A DNA stretch of 22,447 nucleotides from Asterionellopsis glacialis. Lineage: Eukaryota; Bacillariophyta; Plagiogrammaphyceae; Rhaphoneidales; Asterionellopsidaceae. The translations under genes were made by a program, and so were the position numbers. The notes below the pieces were generated by a model. That model saw only the letters and a list, made by a program, of their open reading frames with translations. It was not told the origin of the DNA and did no database searches. Shown here piece by piece: positions 1-7,558 of the stretch; the stretch's first letter is position 1; each line of letters begins with the position of its first letter. The stretch covers positions 5,570-28,016 of the forward strand of contig WKLE02000329.1 of NCBI GenBank assembly GCA_014885115.2. The letters are read 5' to 3'.

Positions 1-136
1 TAGGACACCATCCCACGATAGTAAATCATATTTTCTGGACTGGCCCTGGTTGTCACTGTGACCTCGGTTGTTCCGAGTACTTTTTTTTCCTCGTCGGATG
101 AAGTAGTTGTTACAACATTGATTTCCAGGTCTTCCT
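1..136 (-). other. Possible downstream exon of the SET gene, running off the left edge
   Basis: If the GTAAGT at 186-181 (minus strand) is used, the nearest acceptor is TTCTAG ending at 137. This gives a 50-base intron and a frame open for 45 codons to the edge. The frame that simply continues past the TAA is also free of stops to the edge and is acidic and Thr/Ser-rich, which looks more protein-like. The data do not choose between the two, or show that either is translated. Confidence 0.25.
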
Positions 137-182
137 CTAGAATAGAGTGGTGGTGGTATAGCAGAAAGTACAATCCATTTAC

Positions 183-1232
183 TTACGTTGTAGGGTCCCA
201 CCATGCAATATCTACCATGGAATCAAACCATTCTAATTCACCATTATGATCAAATGTATCGTAATCGACAAGAATTTCTTCACCAGGTTCAATGTCACGA
301 AGAGCATAATGTATAATATTACCTGTGGATGTTTCTCCTTTGACAACTGTATTGGTACACCCATTCAAGGATTGGAGGTATGGATTGCAAAAGCCTACAT
401 TGGCAATTTCCGTACTACTACTACTACTACTACTGTTGCTGCTGAACCTGCTGTTGCTGTCGTCCTTGGTATGGTTACTATCATTCATAAAAGATCCATC
501 ATCTAATTCAGTGACCACTACATAACATTCATTGTCGTTGTCATTGTCATTCTTGGTAGTGCTATTGGTATCCATAGCAGAAGTATCATTCTTATTAGTT
601 GTAATCGTACAATTTTCTTTCTTTTCGACATAGGACCATTGTAAGACATCACATGCCAAATCGTACGGTAAGGAAAATATAAATTTAAAATAATGTTGTT
701 TGGTAGGGAATACAGCATGTTGGACAGGTTCCCATATGACATCACCAGCATGAATTTTAGAGGTTGTATAGATCCCACGTCCCTTGATTGGAGAATGTTG
801 TATTTCATAGGGAATTTTCATACCACTACTACTACTACTACTGTAGGACCATGATGATGATGATGATGATGGTAGAATACTGGAATCTTGTTCGCCAACA
901 ATTTGTCGATAAGTATCTTGCATGGATTTCCAACAAGATGCATTTACAAATGGTCGATTTGATAATGATGATTCTCTATTTTCTTGTTTCCAACATCCTT
1001 GAATAGGTCGAGTATAGTTAGTACTGCTGCTACTGCTTCTTGTAGCAATTGGAATGAAGGATGATGATAGAGTAAAATAGGATGATGATGATGATGATGA
1101 GTAGTTGGTAAAGGATTCATCATAGTGTGGTTGTAGAATGTCTTGAAAGACAAATGGTAATTCTATTCTAGTTGTTCTTGTCATGGTAGTATAAGCTACA
1201 GAAGCAGCAACTGTAAACAAATCTCGAAACAT
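183..1232 (-). CDS. SET-domain protein (putative lysine methyltransferase-like), ends uncertain
   Basis: Open frame of 349 residues. Residues 140-327 look like a SET domain: an N-terminal block SPIKGRGIYTTSKI (147-160) with the GxG turn that contacts S-adenosylmethionine, a middle block LDDGSFMNDSNHT (243-255), and a C-terminal block DIEPGEEILVDYDTF (313-327) with the GEE..DY signature. SET enzymes normally methylate lysines; the substrate here is unknown. The usual Asn-His-Ser of the middle block reads Asn-Asp-Ser, and a Ser-rich run (263-273) follows it, so activity is uncertain. Residues 43-136 are largely Ser-rich, encoded by trinucleotide repeats. The chosen ATG is at 1230-1232, but an upstream exon with a signal peptide may precede it (see 1287-1504). 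The TAA stop lies inside a perfect GTAAGT donor (minus strand, 186 to 181), so the gene may continue past the left edge. The family call is good; the gene ends are not. Confidence 0.72.
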   Translation of the reverse strand: MFRDLFTVAASVAYTTMTRTTRIELPFVFQDILQPHYDESFTNYSSSSSSSYFTLSSSFIPIATRSSSSSTNYTRPIQGCWKQENRESSLSNRPFVNASCWKSMQDTYRQIVGEQDSSILPSSSSSSWSYSSSSSSGMKIPYEIQHSPIKGRGIYTTSKIHAGDVIWEPVQHAVFPTKQHYFKFIFSLPYDLACDVLQWSYVEKKENCTITTNKNDTSAMDTNSTTKNDNDNDNECYVVVTELDDGSFMNDSNHTKDDSNSRFSSNSSSSSSSTEIANVGFCNPYLQSLNGCTNTVVKGETSTGNIIHYALRDIEPGEEILVDYDTFDHNGELEWFDSMVDIAWWDPTT

Positions 1233-1286
1233 AATGATGATTTTGATTGTGTGTTTTCAATTATTCGAAATGGAGATCTCTATTAC

Positions 1287-1504
1287 ATGAGGTTTGAATA
1301 CTCTTTTTTTTTGGGAGGGGCGGGGGTTCTTGGTTTGATATATAGTATCTCTTGTTGGTCTTGATGTCGCCGTTGTTGTTGCTTCTTGTTGTTGTTTGTC
1401 GTGATTTTTTGGTGAATTTCTCCATCCGGTGAGACTACGACTACACAACTAGGACATGCATATAATATTATAATCAAAAATAAGAATGATACTACTCCTG
1501 CCAT
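1287..1504 (-). CDS. Candidate first exon with signal peptide, possibly of the SET gene
   Basis: From an ATG at 1502-1504 the frame begins MAGVVSFLFLIIILYACPSC, a strongly hydrophobic stretch typical of a signal peptide, followed by a Gln/Lys/Arg-rich polar stretch. It stops just after a GTAATA sequence (minus strand, 1286 to 1281). Splicing from there to the AG at 1168-1169 (119-base intron) restores the SET frame and would give a secretory or ER-targeted SET protein. A second option is a weaker donor GTGTAG inside the exon, joined to the better pyrimidine-rich acceptor TTTACAG ending at 1211; this also keeps the frame. Neither can be settled by eye, and the SET gene could instead start at its own ATG at 1232. 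What is seen is the hydrophobic N-terminus and compatible phases; the link is inferred. Confidence 0.38.
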
Positions 1505-2358
1505 CTGTGTTTGATGTCCTTATTATTCTCTCGCTCGCTCCTACAAGACCTAATATTTCAATAGTTTTTAAATGAGATATAGAAAGGTGTAGTATCAAAA
1601 AATATGTAATTTCTTTGGCGAGGCAGCAATTCTTGCTTTTCACCAAACGTCTCATGTACGGTACAATTAATTTTCATATAACGGAACTACTATGATGAAA
1701 CTATGTTTTGATTTTTTAGGTTCCTGTCCGTTGAATACCGAATAATTCTGTTCGGCGAAGCTTACAACCTAGATAATATTGTCTATTGTACAGTGGATGG
1801 GAGTTGAGTTTTTTTAATTATGATGAGTCTCCACGTGCTCGGTCACGCTTTTTGAGTAAGTACCCAAAAAGACAAATCTAATTATTATTTGTTTTTATAC
1901 GAATTTCAAAAAAAGAAAGTATCTTGTTCAATAGCTGATATACTTCTTGCCAGATTGGCTACTGTACAAGCTCTTTTACATAAAGTAGATATTTCGGTAT
2001 TGCATCGCTGAAGGCAATTGTTGTGCACTCCTTATGAATCTCTCCTCTACGGATGTTCTCTTCGTTTCATTACATAAATATTGTGACTTATTTTAGAAAA
2101 GAGATTTTAGGATTGGGGCGGCGGCGGCGGCAAAGACTACTTTGAAACAAATAGACGGCGATTAGATAGAGTGGATTAAGTCAACGAAAATTCGGGGTAC
2201 AGGTGATGCTAAAACGTTCAGAGATGCTAGTGAGTTATCTGGGTGACAAATGATACTGTAACTCTTGGTTGTGGGGATTGTATTCTTTCTCTACTTTAAT
2301 TAAAAAATAAAATGTCTAACATCTGAATTCAATAGTGTGTGCACTTCCTTTTTTCCAC
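1505..2358. other. Spacer between the SET and Kelch-KAP genes
   Basis: AT-rich, with no convincing gene on either strand. It holds a short GGC-repeat tract near 2117-2131 and one copy of a dispersed repeat at 1999-2072, described separately. The part nearest the Kelch-KAP stop must include that gene's 3' untranslated region; no clear poly(A) signal was assigned. Confidence 0.6.
1999..2072. repeat. Dispersed repeat copy A (pairs with 6970-7041)
   Basis: About 74 bases align in the same orientation with 6970-7041, at roughly 80% identity by eye and with one small gap. Shared blocks include TATTGCATCGCTGA, GTGCACTCCTTAT and GTTTCATTA. Read on the minus strand, both copies keep a short open frame with similar peptides, which may be the remains of a transposon-borne or duplicated coding stretch. 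Copy B lies immediately outside the right arm of the foldback element, so copy A may be a fragment of the same family. Confidence 0.75.
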
Positions 2359-5300
2359 CTATTGTACTAACTCGCCATTCACATTATGACTGTATAGTTG
2401 CACTTCATAATTCGGCGTATACTCACCCACAAAAGAAAATGCCCGAATTAACCTCAATTCGTTCTTAAGCGTGTTCCATTCATCAAAGTTGTGCCATTGG
2501 ATAGTGGCAAATGTTGTTTTGACCTCATCCCAGCACCGGTTTAAGGCGGGCGGAATTTCATTAATTCCATTGGCATTGCCAAAGGCTATGTAGATCATTG
2601 AAAGCAAACACTCCTTTGACGACCCCGAATTCAATGAACTCAATCTCCCATAGCTTTTCATACCCCTTTTTTGTTCAAGAATGGAAAATAGGTTACACAA
2701 CCCTAAGCGAATGGCTTCGTTCGATGATGCAGACAAGCTTAATAGGAGCACAAAAGCTTTTTTGTTTTCATCACTTGGTTCCTTGTATTCAGTTTCTACA
2801 TCTTCCTCAATACGATACCAGATTAATTTCATGATCTTAAACACATTTGCTATCCGTTTCCCAGCTCGAGGACTAATATCGGCGGCCAAACAAGCTTCTT
2901 CCAGCATTATAGCTTCCTTTTCTGAGATGGTCAATATTGTTTTCGGTATATATGTTTTCAATTGTGAAAAAATGTCATTTTCCGGTTCTCCTCCTCCCCC
3001 CTGATCTTCATTTATCTCTCCTGCTCCCTCATCAGCACTATGTTCATCAAAGTTGGTTGTTCTGTTTTCACCACGAACTGCTTCTTGCGTGGTCTCATTA
3101 TTGGCTTCATGAGCTACCTCCTCGGTAGTTTTACCAATTTGTGCGCGAATGAACGAACTCATGGCTGATTTAGTTTGGATGGGTGGTATACGATAACCCA
3201 ATTGTATGATTTTTTCCAAATAATCCAATCCAGAAGGGTGGCGATTTGCACTAAGAATGCCTTTGTATGCATTTTCCAATGCACGAGTTGCATACCTTTC
3301 ATCAATGGCGAGTACAACCACAAATAAATTTGTTTTCACAAGTAATTGTACTGCCTCAAGTGTTTCCACAAGCTTTTCTGGTGGGCAACGATCAAGATCA
3401 TCAATAAACAAAACAATCCTAGGATCACCACGTGGAAAGGTTGTATCTTTCGGGTCTTTTCCCTTACTAAACATTACATCTGAAATCCGCTTCAGGTCCA
3501 TTTGTGCCTTGTGAACAATTCCTAATTGTTGTTCGTATTCGCCAGATGCGAGTCGAGCGTGTACTATTTTCTCCAGAGATTCATCTTCTTCAAGCCAAAG
3601 CCTCTTATTGAGATGTTTTATTTCCTTGTCGTGCTTTCTAATATTTTTTTCTTCTACCTCTATCTGTTTATTTATTTCTTTGATAGTGGCTGGAATCTCG
3701 TCATCTTGCGCCTCAAGATCTTCCATTGCGGCTTGGTGTTTTATTTCGTTTGCCTTATTATTCCTTGCTTCAGTAAACGCATCTTGAACCATGTCAAGCT
3801 GATGATTTGTTTGCTTCATTTGATAAAAAATATTTGTTAATCCAATTCCTACAGGTGCTAGGGTGGATGCCCACACCTTTTGAAATTCTTCAATGATGAT
3901 AGGTACAACTATAACCACTATCAATGAAATCAAAAACACAAGCCACCAAAAAATGGAAACGTTTCCTTTACGAAAACTCCACCAAATTTTTTTCCATATC
4001 CAAAAGGTACTGATGCATTCTTCAACTGTTTTAGGAATTTTATCGTCACCGTTTTCTTTCTTATATTTTTCGTAAGCTTCTTTTAACATTTTTGTTATGT
4101 CAGCTGAAAATCCATGTTGAGTTCCTTCCACAAAATCGTTCCACGTCATTGTCAAACTTTCATTTTTAGCCATTTTATCAATTTCACCCTGCTTGTCAGC
4201 CATGCATTTCTTCAGCGCGATTTCGGCCTTGATCTTGTCTTGTTTTGCTGTCTCACGTTTCTCTTTATCCCTTTTGTAGTTATCACTGGTCGCTTTGACC
4301 AAAGCTTGAGTGACGTTTTCATTACTAAAAGGTATTTTCTTGAGATCTGATTGTACTTTTTCATCGCTGATGCACTTTTTAAGATAATCAAATTTGCCGG
4401 TTGTAAGCTCTTCCATAAGTTGTAGGATACTCACACCTTCCGTAAGAAGTGCAGCACCCAATTCTGCTTCAAAATTAAGTTGATCATTAAGAGCCACCAA
4501 TATTTGATGCATCAAACTTGCCCAGAGATTTCCCTTGGCAAATGTCCATGCATCAAATTTGACACAGTAGATGTGACCACAATATGGAAAGTCCGTTTTT
4601 GATTGACCATGAAACTTAATCTCTTGGATCTCCTTTATAAATTGCAAAATTAGATGAAAGGCAAAGGACTTTCCATATCCCCACCCACCAAGTAATGCCA
4701 AAACATAGGGTGCGTCAAGATCTTTTAGCATCATCATTTGCGTAATTGCTCGAAGATGTACAGCGATACCAAGACGGTCTTCTCCAAAACTTGCATCATT
4801 AAGGAGGGGTCGACTTCGCATATCATAAACTATATTAAATAATAACATTGATGGTATGCATTCACATGTTTTTAGAAATTTGTCTTGACCATCACGACCA
4901 CCAGCAACATAAATATTAGAATCACCCAAAACCACAGCACCATGATATGCTCGAGATGTAGTCATTTTCTTGGGAGATACTTTCCAATATCCAGTGAAAG
5001 TATCGAATACTTCAATACTTGACAATGTATGTTGTCCGTCATCTCCGCCAATGACCACAACAAATCTATCATTTACAACAACTGCGGCTAAACCACTTCT
5101 TGCAGTCGACATGCCTTTTGCAGCCGATGCAGACCTTTCCCATTTATTGGTATCCACATCAAACACTTCTACGTTTGCCAACATCCCGTCAATATTAGTA
5201 CCACCAATAACATATATTTTATTTTTAACCGCCACTGCAGCACATGCTGATCGTGCTGTGGGCATTGCAGGAAGAAACTCCCATTCCCTGCTGTCAACAT

Positions 5301-5769
5301 TGTACCGTTCTGCACTTTTTAAAACATTTTTACCATTATAAGCCTGAAATCCACCAAAGACATAGATATTTTTTCCAATTGCTACTGCAGCACAGGCATC
5401 TCGGGTTTCATTCATAGATGGCAGTTTTTCCCATTGGTTTTTTAACCCGTCCCATTCAAAGAGCTCATTGGTTATAACACGATTTTTATTGCCGCCCATG
5501 ACATATACTTTTTTAACTTCTTTATCATCCACGACAGATGCTGCAGCGCATCCTTCTCGTCCACCACTTGGCATATCTGAAATAGCTGTCCATTGATTCG
5601 AATGGAAATCATAAATTTCACCAGATTGCAAATAAGTGTAATTTTCATATTGTCCTCCAATCATGACAAATCTATCATGACCAATCATTGCACATCCTGC
5701 AGTACCCCGATTCTCTAACATGGACATCATTGGCTTCCATTGTTGTGATGTCATTGTTGTGCTTGACAT
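2359..5769 (-). CDS. Kelch-repeat / KAP-family P-loop NTPase fusion
   Basis: Intronless, 1136 residues, ATG at 5767-5769. Residues 10-305 form six Kelch repeats, each with a GG pair (38-39, 92-93, 139-140, 189-190, 241-242, 290-291) and a following Trp, so probably a six-bladed propeller for protein binding. A KAP NTPase follows: Walker A GGWGYGKS (361-368), the KAP-type KFDAW (404-408), Walker B VLFIDDLD (786-793) followed by RCPPEK, then YLEKIIQLGYRIP (850-862) and SPRAGKRIANVF (966-977), which match conserved C-terminal KAP blocks. A strongly hydrophobic segment at 606-626, perhaps with a second near 632-649, lies between Walker A and B, as is typical of KAP proteins. Charged helices at 495-535 and 655-730 look like coiled coils. 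Likely a membrane-anchored ATPase with a Kelch sensor or adaptor head; substrate unknown. Unlike neighbouring genes it has almost no homopolymer runs, so transfer from another source is possible but unproven. Confidence 0.9.
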   Translation of the reverse strand: MSSTTMTSQQWKPMMSMLENRGTAGCAMIGHDRFVMIGGQYENYTYLQSGEIYDFHSNQWTAISDMPSGGREGCAAASVVDDKEVKKVYVMGGNKNRVITNELFEWDGLKNQWEKLPSMNETRDACAAVAIGKNIYVFGGFQAYNGKNVLKSAERYNVDSREWEFLPAMPTARSACAAVAVKNKIYVIGGTNIDGMLANVEVFDVDTNKWERSASAAKGMSTARSGLAAVVVNDRFVVVIGGDDGQHTLSSIEVFDTFTGYWKVSPKKMTTSRAYHGAVVLGDSNIYVAGGRDGQDKFLKTCECIPSMLLFNIVYDMRSRPLLNDASFGEDRLGIAVHLRAITQMMMLKDLDAPYVLALLGGWGYGKSFAFHLILQFIKEIQEIKFHGQSKTDFPYCGHIYCVKFDAWTFAKGNLWASLMHQILVALNDQLNFEAELGAALLTEGVSILQLMEELTTGKFDYLKKCISDEKVQSDLKKIPFSNENVTQALVKATSDNYKRDKEKRETAKQDKIKAEIALKKCMADKQGEIDKMAKNESLTMTWNDFVEGTQHGFSADITKMLKEAYEKYKKENGDDKIPKTVEECISTFWIWKKIWWSFRKGNVSIFWWLVFLISLIVVIVVPIIIEEFQKVWASTLAPVGIGLTNIFYQMKQTNHQLDMVQDAFTEARNNKANEIKHQAAMEDLEAQDDEIPATIKEINKQIEVEEKNIRKHDKEIKHLNKRLWLEEDESLEKIVHARLASGEYEQQLGIVHKAQMDLKRISDVMFSKGKDPKDTTFPRGDPRIVLFIDDLDRCPPEKLVETLEAVQLLVKTNLFVVVLAIDERYATRALENAYKGILSANRHPSGLDYLEKIIQLGYRIPPIQTKSAMSSFIRAQIGKTTEEVAHEANNETTQEAVRGENRTTNFDEHSADEGAGEINEDQGGGGEPENDIFSQLKTYIPKTILTISEKEAIMLEEACLAADISPRAGKRIANVFKIMKLIWYRIEEDVETEYKEPSDENKKAFVLLLSLSASSNEAIRLGLCNLFSILEQKRGMKSYGRLSSLNSGSSKECLLSMIYIAFGNANGINEIPPALNRCWDEVKTTFATIQWHNFDEWNTLKNELRLIRAFSFVGEYTPNYEVQLYSHNVNGELVQ

Positions 5770-6195
5770 GTGTGTATTTCTTTTTTAAAAAATAGCCTTT
5801 CGTTCTTTTTGATGATGCATATATCATGAATAAATGTCTACTTTTTTTGTGTGCAAAGACAACAAGAGAATTTGAAAACAGGACCAACAATGGTATGGTT
5901 CGGTAGAGAATCATGCTAAAATGCGAACCCCTACAAAGCCTACCAGTAGGAGGATTACAGTGGCCCTACAGGTAACCCAAGATGCGAACCCTTTTTGTAT
6001 TCTATCGCAATCCCACCACCTACTACCGGGTACTCTATTCCTTACCGTATAGGTACCAGGTACAGATACCTTAGCAGTACCAGGTATTAATACGTCCTAT
6101 CTACTGTACTAACATAGGATTAGTCCTATGTTACCTTTAACTGGTACATAAATGGACTACATGTTCACCATACAAGCCCTGAATAAAAAAGATAT
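5770..6195. other. Spacer upstream of the Kelch-KAP gene
   Basis: No gene seen. The part next to 5769 must carry the Kelch-KAP promoter and leader. It contains two copies of ATGCGAACCC (near 5921 and 5980), two exact GTACCAGGTA motifs (6053-6062 and 6077-6086), and a perfect 10-base inverted repeat at 6110-6133 with a 4-base loop. Confidence 0.5.
6110..6133. repeat. Short perfect inverted repeat
   Basis: The arms TAACATAGGA and TCCTATGTTA are exact reverse complements separated by TTAG. It lies about 60 bases left of the large foldback structure. It could be part of that element's boundary or an independent small palindrome. Confidence 0.6.
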
Positions 6196-6487
6196 TACCT
6201 TTCTGGTGCAATGAGTTTCTTACTACGATGCTTTTGGACGTAGAAACCTTAAATAAATCCTCGTATGTAAAGGTATACGAAGCTCCACGAGAATCTCCCC
6301 AAACGCGCTCCTGGTCTCCAAAGGCCAAGATTTATCGCGACGAATTTCCTTTTTAAAACGGCAGCGACGATGCCAAAATATCGAACGCTTTATAAGTAAA
6401 TTTTATTTTAAACTATTACCTAAACTTCTTCAATGAAACAATGGTTACGAGACTGGTCGAAAATTTACTTCTTTTTTGTTAGTTTTC

Positions 6488-6620
6488 TAGTAAAAAATCG
6501 TGCTGTTGGAATTTCGTCGTCACCGCGACAAAGCAGGACAAAACGATGACAAAATGATGATCGGCACATCATGATTGGGATGTCACATTCGTTTATGGAT
6601 ACCCCGTTGATCGCAAGCTA
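6488..6620 (+). repeat. Inner left arm of the foldback element
   Basis: About 133 bases. The core from 6499 (CGTGCTGTTGG) to 6620 (ATCGCAAGCTA) pairs almost base for base with 6654-6776, with only a few mismatches and small gaps. It is more conserved than the outer arm, which suggests a younger nested insertion or arm correction by gene conversion. Confidence 0.85.
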
Positions 6621-6653
6621 TCACATATTCTATAGGTATTGAAGATAATATGG

Positions 6654-6787
6654 TAGCTTGCGATCAACGGGGTATCCATAAACGAATGTGACATCCCAAT
6701 CATGATGTGCCGATCATCATTTTGTCGTCATTTTTGTCGTGCTTTGTCGCGGCGACAACGAAATCCCAACAGCACGCCTTTTCACTA
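6654..6787 (-). repeat. Inner right arm of the foldback element
   Basis: Reverse-complement partner of 6488-6620. It begins TAGCTTGCGATCAACGGGGT and runs to the CAGCACG block ending at 6776. A weaker match continues to 6787. Confidence 0.85.
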
Positions 6788-6969
6788 TAAGTGATCATTA
6801 TATAATTTACACGGAAGATCGACGCGATAAATCTTGACCTCCAGAGAAGAGGAGTGTGTTTCGGGCGATTCTCGTGGAGCTTCGTATACCTTAACATACG
6901 AGGCTTTATTTAAGGTTTCTACGGCCAAAAGCATCGTACTGAGAAACTCATTGCACCAGAAAGGTATTG

Positions 6970-7041
6970 TATTGCATCGCTGATGGACATCGTGCACTCC
7001 TTATCAGTCTCTCTTCCAAGGATATTCCCTTTGTTTCATTA
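6970..7041. repeat. Dispersed repeat copy B (pairs with 1999-2072)
   Basis: Direct-orientation partner of copy A. It starts three bases outside the right end of the foldback element. No matching inverted copy lies outside the left end, so the two sides of the element are not symmetrical here. Confidence 0.75.
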
Positions 7042-7558
7042 TCCTGTTTCCTTGTGTGTGTCAAAACTTTAAAAAAGACACGGTTATTGTGAAAAAGTCA
7101 GTACCGTAGGTAGTGTAGAAATTTAAAATTCAAAGCCACATAAAAAAAACCACATGGGATAAGAAAATATCTTGTGTACATGATATGAATGCTAATTCTA
7201 CGGTTAGTCCGATCATCTTTTCGACGGAGTCTCATCCATCTCGGATAGATCTTGGCACGACAGCGGGGGGGCTACTTTCACTTCGCCACTCACTATCCCA
7301 TTATTATTTATTTATTTGTGCGTGTTGACTCTTGTTTTTCTGCGGTTATTATTTTATTTCTTGTCTTGTTGTGATTGTCATTCTTGACATAAACTCCACA
7401 CACTACAACCAAAAGAAAGAATTATATTATATCTGACCGTGGAAAGAGAATTTCAATCACAATCGGAAGTTTCGTTGGTCAGTCATCTTTCTTGTTCTTT
7501 TTTACCGCATCCTTGACTTGAAAAACATTGTGTGTTACCTTTGTTGTCAAGAACAACC
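7042..7558. other. Spacer and presumed promoter/leader of the sulfotransferase gene
   Basis: No gene seen. AT-rich with several poly(A)/poly(T) runs and a G7 run near 7265. The promoter and 5' untranslated region of the sulfotransferase gene must lie here; no specific element can be supported. Confidence 0.4.

Larger units (their letters stand above)
6196..6966. mobile_element. Large foldback / inverted-repeat element
   Basis: The left arm (6196-6620) and right arm (6654-6966) are reverse complements of each other around a 33-base loop (6621-6653). The outer parts (6196-6354 against 6811-6966) match at roughly 85% by eye, starting with TACCTTTCTGGTGCAATGAG at the left end. The inner parts (6488-6620 against 6654-6787) are nearly identical. 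The left arm has about 100 bases (roughly 6355-6487) with little counterpart on the right, so one arm has gained or lost sequence. No clear target-site duplication was found and no transposase is present. It could be a non-autonomous foldback or MITE-like transposon, or a local inverted duplication. A transcript through it would fold into a long hairpin. Confidence 0.8.

Noticed and set aside
413..1116. Trinucleotide repeat tracts in the SET gene as special elements
   Set aside because: They are in frame and encode Ser runs, a common feature also seen in the RING and sulfotransferase genes; low-complexity coding sequence is enough to explain them.
3526..3840. Plus-strand ORFs opposite the Kelch-KAP gene
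   Set aside because: Phe/Leu/Tyr-rich antisense shadows of the coiled-coil part of a well-supported gene.
6137..6328. ORF on the minus strand across the left foldback arm
   Set aside because: It only reflects the inverted repeat; the opposite-strand frame is the one shared with the right arm, and neither has homology I recognise.
6785..6997. ORF on the minus strand across the right foldback arm
   Set aside because: It spans the arm, a spacer and repeat copy B. Described as a possible captured peptide in the findings, not as a gene.
6196..7041. CRISPR array or tandem repeats
   Set aside because: The repeated units are one inverted pair and one dispersed pair, not regularly spaced short repeats with unique spacers.
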